A DNA stretch of 64,000 nucleotides from positions 1,302,001 through 1,366,000 of the forward strand of contig BCHX01000007.1 of assembly GCA_001599755.1 (NCBI GenBank), in the 5' to 3' direction. Numbering within the stretch: position 1 is the stretch's first letter; each line of letters starts with the position of its first letter. The translations under genes were made by a program, and so were the position numbers. Shown here one piece after another: positions 1-10,847 of this stretch. The notes beneath the pieces were generated by a model. It was not told the origin of the DNA and did no database searches. It saw only the letters and a list, made by a program, of their open reading frames with translations. The stretch is from Gliomastix tumulicola. Its lineage: Eukaryota; Ascomycota; Sordariomycetes; Hypocreales; Bionectriaceae.

Positions 1-474
1 ATGGCCGTTGGCTTCGTCAACCCCTGCGGCCTCAATGTTCCTCACTCGCACCCGCGCGCCAACGAGTTCCTGACCGTCATCCAGGGCGAGCTCGTCGGTG
101 GACTGATTCTTGAGCTCAACAACGGCGGCTTCGGCAACGTCGTCGGGGAGGACCCCCCTACTCTGGGCCCCATCCCTCAGGTCAACGTCACCCTCTCCAA
201 CTACAAGGGCATGCTCTTCCCCCAGGGCGAGACGCACTTCCAGTTCAACCCTACCTGCGAGCCTGCCCTCTTTGCCGCCGCCTTTGACAGCTCCGACCCC
301 GGCCGCACCCAGATTGCCCGCAACTTCTTCTCCAACATGCCTGATGATGTTGTCCTCACTGCCCTTGGCAACAGCGACTCCATTGATGCCTCGCAGATTG
401 ACGACCTTCGGGACAACATCCCTACGGCCTTCGCCGTCGTCATCGATGAGTGCGCTGCCCGCTGCGGTCTCTAA
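1..474 (+). CDS. Cupin-domain (germin/spherulin-like) protein, 3' part only
   Basis: The frame is open from the first base of the window to a TAA at 472-474, so the true start and any signal peptide probably lie upstream; the ATG at position 1 may be internal. Both cupin metal-binding motifs are visible. Motif 1 is PHSHPRANE, with the HxH pair and Glu, followed by Gly six residues after the Glu. Motif 2 is GMLFPQGETHFQFN, with the PxG, His and Asn. Together they supply the usual three His and one Glu metal ligands. Cys residues near the C-terminus (ECAARC) fit an extracellular protein. The family includes germins, oxalate oxidases and fungal spherulin-1-like proteins of mostly unknown activity. 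The fold is secure; substrate and enzyme activity are not known. Confidence 0.85.
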   Translation: MAVGFVNPCGLNVPHSHPRANEFLTVIQGELVGGLILELNNGGFGNVVGEDPPTLGPIPQVNVTLSNYKGMLFPQGETHFQFNPTCEPALFAAAFDSSDPGRTQIARNFFSNMPDDVVLTALGNSDSIDASQIDDLRDNIPTAFAVVIDECAARCGL

Positions 475-1716
475 AGAGTCACCACCTATTCTGAGGTCAC
501 TTCGTCATTTTGCAATGGCAGAGTACCCCGGCATAGATTAGACTGGATTTCACCCCTTCCACTGTCCTTGGGCTTTGTTGGAAAGGATGGGTTCGCTTTT
601 ATTTCTTTACTTTCTTTAAAAATTACTTAGTATAGGGGCCCCTCGTTTTTAGAATTGAATTTCCTTCTGTCTCAACTTTCTCCGAACCCTTCGTTTCATT
701 GCTTACTTCTGTGACAAGTGTAAGAAAATAACCCCCATCAACTTGACCGACAGCTCTTGGAAATGTATTCTCGCCCTAACATGCTAGATCTATCAGTGGC
801 CGGTCTGCTGAAAGGGGTAGGATTGTAAAAGTTTTGAGTCACTCGATGTAGTTCCAGGGGCGTCTGATAGCACCCCCAGCCTGCGAGACCAGCAGAACAA
901 AATGAATTGCGTACGCGTCCCCTTGAATTCTGCATGCACCTTTGGCAGCTCCACTGGGAGTGCTATCCCTCGTGCGGCAAGCGGACGATCGAAGGAGCCT
1001 GCAAGCGCGAACTACAGATTTAGGTACCGTTTGAGCGAGCGAATGTCCGGCTCGGCTTGGCAGTTTACTCACTCAGCCCTAGTGTTAGCGCTCTTGGGGC
1101 GTTTGAAGAGTCCGCGGCCGCGCTCCCCCATCCCAGGACATTCCATTATGGCCTAGAGCGTGACAATGTCCGGCACTCAATTTCTTATGAAGAGAAACCG
1201 ATCTAGTCAGTTTCCTTAAGCTGAAGAAGCGGAGGGAGACATATAGAAAGGATGTCAGAGGCGTACTGACCTATGTACTTTAAATCCCCGTGCTATTGGT
1301 CGTCCCAAGTTTCATTTGTTGGAGGTCTCGACTCGCCTTCTACTGCCCCCCAGTAATCTACGTCGGCCCTGAGCTGGTCACGGTGAGCTGGAGAAGCTGA
1401 GTTCCGTCTAATGTCCATGCCTTGAGGCTGGCTAACATAAGTACGTACCACATAATAATGGCTATCACTCTGTAGTCAAAGTATGGTGGGACGCACCGTG
1501 GGAAAGACCCCCCCTCCCGCAAAGCCATCACTACCGGGCGAGTGAATTACTAGTAGTAAATCCGTACTTGTAACTAGTATTTCTCCTTTGCCTAAAGTGG
1601 GCATCTCGAGTTCCATCAACCACACAAGGACAACTCTCGTGATGAACAGCAGATATATGAGTATACTAGGCCCTCTACATTCTTGCTTCCATCACATGCG
1701 TTGAGAGCGTAAATAT
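475..1716. other. Intergenic region between two convergent genes
   Basis: This stretch holds the 3' flanks of the cupin gene and of the convergent UNC93-like gene. The open frames here are short (under 90 codons), have no recognisable domain and do not join into a plausible spliced product. I see no RNA gene. Confidence 0.6.
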
Positions 1717-3170
1717 CTACGGACCCTTCACACTCGGCTGCTCATGTTCCACGTCCTGCACCTCATCTGTCTTCGCCACGCCCACCTTTCGAATGACCAG
1801 CCAGGCAGGGAAGATCGATACCGCCCAGAGACCAAAATTGAAATACACGCCCCCGGCAGTCGCAAAGATGGGCACCGCGCCCAGTCCGTAGCTCAGCGCC
1901 TGCCACGCCGACTCGGTCGCCCTCAGCAGCGCCGCCAGCCGCAGCGTGTCCTGCGAATTCTGCGAGATCTCACTGATCACAAACAGCGACAGGTTGTAGT
2001 TGAGCTGCCACCCGGCCACATGGAACACAAAGACGGCAAATGCCCGCCCAAACCCGGGCGTGTTCCAGTCGTAGACGGGGAGCGTGCGTCGGAACTCGGT
2101 CACGTTGATCGTCGTCCAGATCCACCACGCGCCCTGCAGCGTCATGACGACGGCAAACGCCCACCGGGAGCGCCGCCGCAGCGAGACCTGCGCCTGGTCG
2201 AGCCAGACGCCGAGGACGTTGCCCGCGAGCACGGCGGCGACGCCCGAGACGAAGGAGCCCAGGGCGCGCGCGCGCACGCTGAACCAGAGCGCGATGTAGG
2301 TGTAGTACAGGGCCTCGGAGTAGACGCCCTGGCCGATCCAGAGGACGAGGAGGAGGAAGTCCCTGCGGGCGAAGGTCCGGGCCGTGTTCTTGAACTCCTG
2401 CCACGGGTGCGCGACGATGGAGAGGTCGACCGTCTTGCCGTCGGCGCGCTCGACCTTGGACGGGGGCGTCAGCAGCCAGGCGACGAAGGGCGCGGCGGCC
2501 TGGAGGCCGATGAAGATGAGGTAGACCTTGTAGGAGACGCTCCCGGCCTCGCTGCGGTCGACGTTGAGCCCCAGGTTGATCGCACCCCCCATGAGCTGCC
2601 CGAACCGCGTCCACGACAGCCAGTACGCGATCAGCCGCCCGCGGTACCGCGGCTCCGGATACGTGATCCCGATGGTCGCCTCCGCCGCCCAGAAGAGGCC
2701 CGCGCTCACGCCGCAGCACGCCGCCCCGAAGAGCACGAGCCACTCGACGCCGTACCGGTTGTTGAGGTACAGCCCGGCACTGTAGACGGAGAAGCCCGCG
2801 GTGCCGAGCGAGAGGGCCCCCCGGATGCCGATGTACTTGACGAGGCCGCTCGTGAGCCAGCACGAGACGATCATGAGGCAGAAGGTGAGGGCGTTGCCGC
2901 CGTTGACGAGGTACGGCTTCTGGGCGCCGCCCGCGCCGAGGGAGTTCATGGCGCCCCAGAGGCCCGGCGCGGCGAAGCTGCAGAGGCCGAGGATGGTGGC
3001 ATTGTAGAAGGGGGAGCGGTACCATGTTACTGTCAAGGTTGCGTTAGAGAGACACCTTATATGTATGTATGTCAGTTGAGATATACAGAGTGACACTCAC
3101 CTTTGTGTCTGGTCTCCTCGTGAGACGACGCCTCAACAGGAGGCGACCCCGCCTGCTCAGTCTCACTCAT
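1717..3170 (-). CDS. UNC93-like major facilitator superfamily protein
   Basis: Two exons on the minus strand: 3170-3101 and 3029-1717. The 71-nt intron has donor GTGAGT and acceptor TTGACAG. The spliced product is 460 aa and starts MSETEQAGSPP; the join reads HKVTWYRSPFYN. About eleven or twelve hydrophobic segments are visible. Family hallmarks are the early PFYNATILGLCSFAAPGLW segment and the AAEATIGITYPEP loop. These proteins are fungal relatives of UNC-93/DUF895 membrane proteins, probably at the plasma or vacuolar membrane; their transported substrates are unknown. The C-terminal tail is short, polar and acidic. The start was chosen because it is the first ATG in frame with a clean splice into the first membrane segment. 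Confidence in the family is high; function is open. Confidence 0.9.
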
Positions 3171-4230
3171 AATTCCCAGTCTCGACTCTTTCACGGCTAT
3201 CAGAAGAGAGAGAGTTTGAAAGATCAGAAGTGAAGCGAAGTCTTTCACGCTGGGACGCACAAGTGGTGTCGCATTCTTATTTGAGCTTGGCACCCCTTGG
3301 ACTTTTCTGGAGTGCATCATTATCTCGCCGATTGCGTGATGTAGGATCGCGCAGTTGCATGCAAGTGACCCCTCATCGGCCTTGATCTAAGCACGCCAAC
3401 GCTGGCAGCAAAGGTGACCATAGTCAGTCGTATCATTCACTGGTAGTCCATGGGTTCGAAAGAGCCTCTTCCGATACACACCAAAGTTCAAAAGAGCAGA
3501 TACTCTGCCTACATGCAAGACTTCACATACTCACTCATACTGGTACTGAGACAATATGGTAGATCGTTTAGGCCCGCAGGATACCTACGCTGAGGTCGTC
3601 CGGTCTACCTTCGGCGCTTTCCGTAGCTCTCAGCGACCAGTGCCTGTTTGAGAGAAACGTCCGCGATAACGTCAACCTCTAGTTGGAAGAGCATCAGATT
3701 GAGGAGGGGTCGCTATTGTCGGTGCGCTCCGCTCGGCTTGATTTACGAGGGAGATAGATGCCTTGCTAGCTCCGGACATGTATGCTAGCCAATGAAACGT
3801 GCCTTTGAAGGTCTGAATAGCATCATGAAGTGGTAACTCAGGACTTTCTTGAGACGTGTTGTTGAAATAGAATTCAGATCCAATGGTTTGCAGCTGGACA
3901 GCCTTCAACTGCCAGTCCAGAAGTGGGGCCTCGAAGACTGCCCCGATCAGGAACCCCATTTTTAAAGTTACAGGGGCAAGGGAAGGGGCGAGACCCTGGC
4001 CGGCTGTTCTCCGGCTGCTGAGTCACTAGAAACCAACCAATGAGAGCCTGCAATTACGGCCCACCCCCAGAGGACAGCTGTCCGCCCAAATCTCTCGGTG
4101 ATGGGCTAGAAAGTCGATGCCCTCAGTCAGTGTCCGTCCATCAGCCTTCCACCACCCAATTCCCCCACGACACATCTCTATTACTCGACCACCCGGCTCA
4201 CTCGCTACGCTCTCTCTCTCTATATTCACA
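3171..4230. other. Divergent promoter region between UNC93-like gene and SSS1
   Basis: About 1.06 kb with no supported gene. A minus-strand frame of 95 codons at 3959-3672 has no recognisable motif and is left uncalled. The last 60 bases before SSS1 are a pyrimidine-rich run ending in a CT repeat around 4208-4222, typical of fungal housekeeping promoters and 5' leaders. Confidence 0.5.
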
Positions 4231-4568
4231 ATGGCCAACCAGATTGAGGAGTTGATCAACGTCCCCGTCGAGTTCTGGAACGACGGTGTCCAGTTCTCCA
4301 AGAGGTGCACGAAGCGTAAGGACACGTTCGATTCTCGGGTCTTGACATGGATTATTCGCTGACGTTTTTGCTGTGTAGCTGATCGCGACGAGTTCATCAA
4401 GATGTGCACGGCTGTCGGAACGGGTTTTATCATCGCTGGTACCGTCGGCTACCTCGTGAAGCTGAGTACGGGCCCCCCCGAGTCGCCACACGATCAGGAG
4501 AGACATCGCCAACTAACACGTTCGCAGTCCACGTCCCCCTCAACAACGTCCTCGTCGCCGGCGCATAA
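4231..4568 (+). CDS. SSS1: Protein translocase SEC61 complex gamma subunit (Sss1)
   Basis: Three exons: 4231-4315, 4379-4465 and 4528-4568. They encode a 70-aa tail-anchored protein. It is recognised by the N-terminal amphipathic region (VPVEFWNDGVQFSKRCTKPD), the DEFIKMCTAVGTG stretch leading into a single transmembrane helix (FIIAGTVGYLVKLIHVP), and the terminal NNVLVAGA. This matches the length and layout of yeast Sss1 and human SEC61G, the small clamp subunit of the ER protein-conducting channel. Introns of 63 and 62 nt have CTGAC and CTAAC branch points. The second donor is a weaker GTACGG. No single unspliced frame encodes it, so naive ORF calling would miss this gene. Confidence 0.97.
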
Positions 4569-5418
4569 GCTACACCCCCGACGCGGATCGCGAACCTACG
4601 AAGGACGGGGAACACAGGGTGGTATTTCAAGGACGGGACACGATAAGCCGGTGCTCGAAGAAAAGACAGTGCTGTCGCGACATCGGGAGGGAGGAAGCGC
4701 GCCGTGTATGTTTAATAAGTTCGGTGTAAAAAGGGGGGAAACTACTTTACCCGGGTATTCAGTGGAGTAACGGAGTTTGCGTCTTTGGATCAGCATATCG
4801 ATTCGCGGTCTCGCCTCATCTACGCATGTTCGTCTTGCTGGGTGGGAGGTACGAGGTTGGGGGAGTTGAGTCCCCCAAGCCAGAGTGTTTGCCCCATCGG
4901 TGCTGGTGCTGGTGCTGGTGCTGGTGACATCGACGCCATGATGCTCCCAAGTCTGACGGTTTCTCGTTCGGAGAGTCTCGTTCTATATGTCTAATACCAA
5001 TCTGCTGTTCGAAGGGCGCGCGCACAAATTTCCAGGATCTCAATCGCAATCTAGTCGGGAACTGATAGATCTTGATATCCTTTATTCATGGATCCGATGA
5101 GGACTGGAGTGGTTGGAAGTGTGCAAGCACTGAGCCTCGTGGCCTATCTTACGGTGTGAGTCATCCAGCACACATCATTGGCCGCAGTTTGTGTAACGAC
5201 GGGAAGGTTTGCTGCTTTGCTTGCTGTGCTGCAGGAAAGACAAACACACGATGAGGTGGCTTATTTAAGCGGTCACGTAGACAGCACTTGCCTGCCATTG
5301 CTCCTTCCATGGACATCAACCTCACAGTTGACAGACTGCTATCCTCTGCAACATCTACAACATCTACGACATCGACATCATCTACAACGCAGAAGACAAG
5401 GAACCTCTCAGCCCCACA
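4569..5418. other. Intergenic region with a short GGTGCT repeat
   Basis: Holds the 3' flank of SSS1 and the promoter of the D123-family gene. The only structured element is four consecutive copies of the hexamer GGTGCT (in trinucleotide phase, alternating GGT and GCT) around 4899-4923. No gene is supported. Confidence 0.5.
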
Positions 5419-6468
5419 ATGGACACACTACATCCTACCCTTCCAGATGTCCAAGATCTCCCAGATCTTTCAGAGATATCCCTATCGGAGACCAGCCAGC
5501 AAGCCGTGGCCGAGCATACCTCAACCAACACTTCGGTGGTCATCGGCCGGGTCTCCCCAAGCTGGGTGAAGGCCAAGGACGTTTGCAACACGTGCTTCCA
5601 CGACGAAGACGACGAAGACGAAGCACCCGGCCCGGACCCGAGCGAGGCGCCGTACCGATACTCGCGCTGGCTGCCGCTCATCCAGCGCTCGCGGTGCATC
5701 CCCTCGCGCGACGTCCAGGTCGTGCGGCTCTCGCGCAACCAGACGGAGACGCTCAGCGCCGCGGGCCAGGGGTCCGTCATCTCGCGGCGGCGCAACAGGG
5801 CGTTCGAGGAGGACATCGAGGTGGAGGTCAAGCCGGCGCTCGCCCGTCTCCATTTCCCCGAGTGCGGGCTGTTCGTGCGGCTGGACGCGTGCTCCCCTAA
5901 GGACGGCGAGTCGTCTGCCGACGGCGGGCGTGCGCTGCGCAACGTCGACGACGTGATCCTGCGTCTCACCACCTCGCAGCGGGCCGGCAACGCGTTCGAG
6001 AAGCTCCTCGGTCAGCCGGAGACCGCGTTCGATCTCTTCTTCCTGCCCTTCGAGGAGCGCATGGAGACGCGCCGCGAGTACCGCGTCTTCTGCCGCCCCG
6101 GCGACGGCCGCGTCACCGCCGTCAGCCAGTACCAGTGGCACAAGCCATGGATGTTCGCCGACCGCCCGACCGCGGAGCAGACGACCGCCATCAGGGACAT
6201 CATGCGGGGCGTGGAGCAGACGCACGGCCAGATCCTGCAGGACCTCGACGCGACGGACAACAAGATGGACGCGCTGCTGCTCCAGCAGGGCTTCACCTTC
6301 GACGTGTTCTACGACGATGGTCGCGGCACCGTCGAGCTCGTCGAGCTGAATGTGTTTGGGGCGAGCAGCGCCTGCGGATCGTGTCTCTTCCACTGGATCA
6401 GGGATGCTGACCGGCTGTATGGCAAGGAGGACAAGGTTGAGTTTCGGGTGGTCTGGGAGCGAACATGA
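5419..6468 (+). CDS. D123/Cdc123-family ATP-grasp-like protein
   Basis: Intronless, 349 aa. It carries family landmarks in order: PLIQRSR near residue 86, LFVRLDACSPKDG near 151-163, VDDVILRLTTSQRA near 176-189, FDLFFLPFEERM followed by REYRVFCRPGDGRVTAVSQYQWHKPW near 205-244, and an acidic end to the fold (VELVELNVFG) near 308-317. Cdc123 proteins bind ATP-Mg and chaperone assembly of the translation initiation factor eIF2. This protein has an acidic insert near residue 62 and diverges around the usual SPKDA motif, so it may be a fungal paralogue rather than the essential Cdc123; the sequence cannot settle that. The start is the first ATG of the frame. The antisense frame of 290 codons is a composition shadow. 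Confidence 0.88.
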   Translation: MDTLHPTLPDVQDLPDLSEISLSETSQQAVAEHTSTNTSVVIGRVSPSWVKAKDVCNTCFHDEDDEDEAPGPDPSEAPYRYSRWLPLIQRSRCIPSRDVQVVRLSRNQTETLSAAGQGSVISRRRNRAFEEDIEVEVKPALARLHFPECGLFVRLDACSPKDGESSADGGRALRNVDDVILRLTTSQRAGNAFEKLLGQPETAFDLFFLPFEERMETRREYRVFCRPGDGRVTAVSQYQWHKPWMFADRPTAEQTTAIRDIMRGVEQTHGQILQDLDATDNKMDALLLQQGFTFDVFYDDGRGTVELVELNVFGASSACGSCLFHWIRDADRLYGKEDKVEFRVVWERT

Positions 6469-9400
6469 GGGTTGCCCACAGCAGTGATGGGTTCTGTTAG
6501 TGATCGGGGCTGTAGCGGCAGCACCAGCTTACCTTGCGGTTAGATTGGGAAACAGACGGGAACATGTGGTGCTCAGAGAGTGTCTAGCATTAAACAAAGC
6601 CTGTATTTAAGCATCACTCAAAAAACAAGCATAATCTGAAACTGAAATTCGACACCCAAATTCCAGTGCCTCGTGAAGGGAGAAATGCCCAATGCCACTG
6701 CCCATACCAGCCAGTGACTGAGGAAGTGGACGGAGGCCTCACCCCCACGGAGGCGGTATCGTCATCCGAAGCAAAACCGTGAGGCCTCACAAGAGGCCTC
6801 TCGCCGGGCTCCTGCTCGCGTGATGCCTACGGGAGGCAGCTTTCGAGGGGTCATCGCCGTCGCTTGTGGCTGAGCTCGCGGAGGATTGCATGATCTGCAG
6901 GGTTGTCCCCTTGGCGATGTTGGACGGTGGTTACGGTGTGACAACACGGCCGAGATGGGCGGCAGCTTGGATCCAAGCGCCGGTGCCGACCTAACCGTAA
7001 TTGCTGAGTGCGACCCGAGAGTGAATATATTGCCGTAGGTCGTCCGATGAACGGTATCAGATTACTCTTGCACATTGGAAGGTGGCCGGAGCGGGTCGTG
7101 TCTCGGTACGTCTCCGAGATAGACCGTACCATGGAGCGAGGCTCGGCATATCGTAGACTTGACGGCCTCCGATACAGAATATCCCTAGCCGCATATCCAC
7201 CGCCCCGTGTGTCTACCGGTCGAACGAAACTAGGGCTGCAGGAAAGGAGGGTGGCAGTTCAAGAATGTAGACCAAGATGCTGGCTGGCTCGCACGCCCAC
7301 AGCAGCTGGTAAGGAGTGACAGCTCGGAGCTGAGAAACGGTGCACCGCCGGACGAACACGACATCGGTGGCGGTCTCCATGCAGTCTTCACCAACACCCA
7401 AGCTACTTACCAGGCATAGCCACGCAACCTTGTTAGGCAGGCACGCATCCCGCGATGTTGACGTTTGGTCATGGTGTCGCGTGTGTGCTCGTCATGGCTG
7501 GCGGACTGACATCTCTATCTCCGTCTAGCCGGATGGCAAGAGGTGATCCGCTTTCAAGGTAGCAGCCAATTAGCCGTCATGATACTGCACCAACAAGGTA
7601 AACCCGCTCAGACGGCGTCGAGACACGCGTCGATGTCGTTGTCCAACTTGTGAAGTATTTTCGAGACGAAGCCTCTGCTGAATTGAACTCTGCGGGACCC
7701 CGCTTACGTGAGGACACAAGCAGAGGCCACTTTCAAGGAACCATGATGCTTCAATCTGATGTTCATTGTATCGCAAGAAGATCTCTGGGGGATGGTAAGC
7801 CTCCGTGACAAGTGCCGAATAGCCGCGAGCTTCAGCTCCAAACCATCACGGTGTCCCCCTGTGTCACAATCCACGGCCGAGCGAGGCAGCTTCATCTGCA
7901 GAAATACAACACAAATGGCCTCATTGGTACCTTTGTTCGTGCTTCACCCTTCACGAAGACCGGATAAGAAGGCCTGTTACCCGTTGCCAAGGGTCCGACA
8001 CTGTCGAGCCGAGGTGCAGTGCAACGCAGATGATTTCATCCATCTAGATCTCCCGACCAGAGAGGGTATAGAGATGAATCACACAAAGGAACCAGTCATC
8101 TGCAAGATCAATCTATCTAGCCTAAACATCCAATCCGCGGCCGGAGTGCTGAGATCAGCGACCCTTGAAAGTGAAAAAATGCGCAAGGAAGCCAGATGAG
8201 AATTGATTAGGAAGCCATCACCATGACGTCAAGCTGTCACCCGGAGGGTTACTTAGCTGATCATCAGCGGGCGTCTAATATGGACTCCAGACGGTGACCA
8301 ATTGGTACTTTGGCACTCCGATAAAACTGAAATTATCTGTCACCTTTTTTGCGCAGGTATGACATATGGGAGCGAAGCGTAGATGCACACCAGGTAAGTA
8401 AGTCATCGAGAAGGAAAAGGAACAGGCGAGAAGAGGAAAGAAGAAGAAAAAAAATCATGTCATCCATCCCGCAGAATAGCTAATTCCTATGCTTATCTGC
8501 TATCCCCGAAGCGGGATTACTCAGCCCTACCCTGAACATCCGGCCGGTGATGTTGTCTGTCTCTCCAGTCCAGCAGCACTTCCACGGCGCAGAATCGAAT
8601 CAGACCCGCCGTTCATGCAGGCAGGTCTACGACAGTTCCTCAACTGACATACTGAAAAGCCACATGTCCCTCTGACTCGAACCAACCAACCCGCTGCCGG
8701 CGAGCCGTGAAGGACCCCGTCCGCCGAGACGCACATCACCAACTATCGCCTCGGGGCTAAACTCCATTCACGCTTCGGGCTTTGCGGGGTAACACACTAA
8801 CAGAGCGCCATGTTTCCAGGGGATGGATGCTCACACCCTCGGACGATTCCATGGGGTGTGATTGGCATCCCAGCATCGAGCCTATCAAAGGCCCAGACGT
8901 CAGGGGAGCAACATGAGTCCAGTCTACTCGTAAGAGAACACAGTGGGTTTTGCCATCAGGCTCAGTTCATCAAGACTTCCCCCCCCAAGCTTGCCACCGT
9001 GCTCCTTTGCCTGAACAGGCAGTATTTTGACTCCCCGGAATCCTATTCTGGCGGGACCCCGGATGGCCTTTTTTTTCTTTTTCTTTTACGCTCTCGTGCA
9101 CAGCCCCTTGCGCTCCGTTCTACCGTACGCGCGCCCCCGAAACTGGACTCGTGAGCTGCTGGAGAGATTACAGTTTCTAAGGGGAGACAAAGGAAAGGAG
9201 GCGAAAAAGAGAAACCAGCCAACCAGAGACGCCAGAAGGGCTGGAACCGCCAATGACACACATTAAAGTTCGCACCATTGGCGTTGGGGGAGGAGTCGTC
9301 ATGTGGCTTTTTTGCTTCTGTAAATCATGGCCCGATCGGGGCGCAGCGAGGGTGTCATAGCAGTTGCTGCGTGATTCGTCTGTGATGTCAATTTATCGAT

Positions 9401-10113
9401 GAACCAACCGTTGAAGTGTGATTTCGCGGGGGGGGGAGGGAGGAGGGTTGAATTTTGGGGGGACCCTGTTGGACCCTGCGTTTTTGTTAATCAACCTCAC
9501 CGTGTATTTCTAGGCAAGATAGATCAGATGTTTTCTCGCTTGGCACGACAAAAATACAGAAGAAAAAAAAGGAATATGCAAGAAGGGTTCGCTGACGAAT
9601 GTCCTCCCGAAATGGGCTTGATTTGTTGATTGTCCGATAGAATAATAACGGGGGAGGCGAAAAAGAGCAAGAGGAGTTGGAGAGCGACGGGGGGGCAAGC
9701 AGACCCGTTAATTACCAGATGTCGTGCATTCGGTGTGAGTGGTGGTACTTGGGACCCTTGTGGCAGTGCAGCACGGACGGAATAGTTAGTCTTTGAAATC
9801 AGATCACCGGTCTTGGGGCAGGAGGGCACGCGTCACACCCTTGGTTTTGGATGGGAGGCCTGCTACTTTGACTCTACCCTTGCCTAATGTCCGGGTTGGA
9901 TGGTGTCACCCCTCTCCTAGGCTGGCCGTCTAAGAAACTATAATAGCCTGCTCTCCCTCCCTCTCTCTCTAGACTTGGTTTCTTCATTCTCTCATCTGCT
10001 CTTACACCACTTCAACCTGAATACCACTTCATTCTGAATACCACTTCATTCACATCCTAGACTGTCTAGACAAGTCAAGAAGACGAACGACCATATATAC
10101 AACTACCACCACC
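6469..10113. other. Gene-poor 3.6-kb stretch
   Basis: No supported gene. The longest frame (7759-8199, 146 codons, plus) has no domain, a mixed codon choice unlike the neighbouring genes and no plausible splice partners. The last 1.2 kb looks like promoter and leader of the gene at 10114: pyrimidine-rich runs (9069-9090), a TATAATAG-like box near 9939 and a long CT repeat at about 9954-9970. Confidence 0.55.
10017..10050 (+). repeat. Perfect 17-bp tandem duplication in a 5' leader
   Basis: The unit CTGAATACCACTTCATT occurs twice head to tail (10017-10033 and 10034-10050), preceded by a partial related copy (CACCACTTCAAC). It lies 64 bases before the start codon at 10114, in what is probably the untranslated leader. 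Confidence 0.9.
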
Positions 10114-10460
10114 ATGGCGGACAACACCCAGCAACCCCTTCCCGACTCTCCTCTCATCCTCGACGAGTCCCCCATCACAACCGAGACCAAGCAGGACCGC
10201 AGACTCAGCGACGAGTGGGGTGAGTACCAAACATGCCTGCCTGCCTCCCTCCCTTCCCATGGGGGAATGTTCCCAACTGACTCGTCCCTGATCCTATAGA
10301 CGCCGCCAAGGTCCCTCCCTCACGGTTCCAGAAGCGCAAGGGCTCCATCTATGCCACGCCCAGCTCCCGCGACGGCCATGTCGACAAGAACTACGCCGAG
10401 CGGTACCACGCCAAGATCGCCGAGAAGTACGGCGGCACGTCGAAGCGAAGAAATTCCTAA
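10114..10460 (+). CDS. Small conserved-type fungal protein of unknown function
   Basis: Two exons, 10114-10219 and 10300-10460, with an 80-nt GTGAGT intron, giving 88 aa. The product is hydrophilic. An acidic, Pro-rich N-terminus (NTQQPLPDSPLILDES) leads to RRLSDEWDAAKVPPSRFQKR and then GSIYATPSSRDGHVD, ending in a basic KRRNS tail. There is no signal peptide or membrane segment. The KRKGSIYATPSSRDGH block resembles small proteins I recall from many filamentous ascomycetes, none with an assigned activity. Sites such as RRLS resemble basophilic kinase targets, so it may be a phosphorylated cytosolic protein; that is inference only. The long CT-rich leader with a tandem repeat suggests a strong or inducible promoter. 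Confidence 0.82.
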
Positions 10461-10847
10461 AGACAGCACCACCACCCTGGTGTATATCTCTACCGCCTCT
10501 TGATGAACGAGGCACACGGAGACGGCAGAGCATGTTAGTGACGGCTTCCGACTGAATGAGCAATATGATGGTGTTTTTTTTTTTTGGGTGTGTTTGGATC
10601 TTGTTCGTGTAAAACATATGGAATTTTTCTTTTGTTGGGGTCTTGGGTGTCTTTCAACCTAGGTAGTGACTTTGAAAACAAAGAAGAATTGAAATCATTG
10701 CGAAGCCCGTGTCCTCCCATTTCCCCGAGAGTGGTGCCCAGCGTAACCAAGAAACGATGAAAAGAAAATGAAAACTAAAAGAACGAAAAAATCCCATCCC
10801 GGCAGAGACCCTCCGCTGGGTTGATTGTAGAGTACAAGAAAAGGACA

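Noticed and set aside
1744..3093. 449-codon plus-strand open frame antisense to the UNC93-like gene
   Set aside because: It is the mirror of a GC-rich coding exon, reads as low-complexity Arg/Asp/Glu/Pro sequence and has no domain.
7759..8199. 146-codon frame as a gene
   Set aside because: No recognisable motif, codon choice unlike the surrounding genes and no partner exons.
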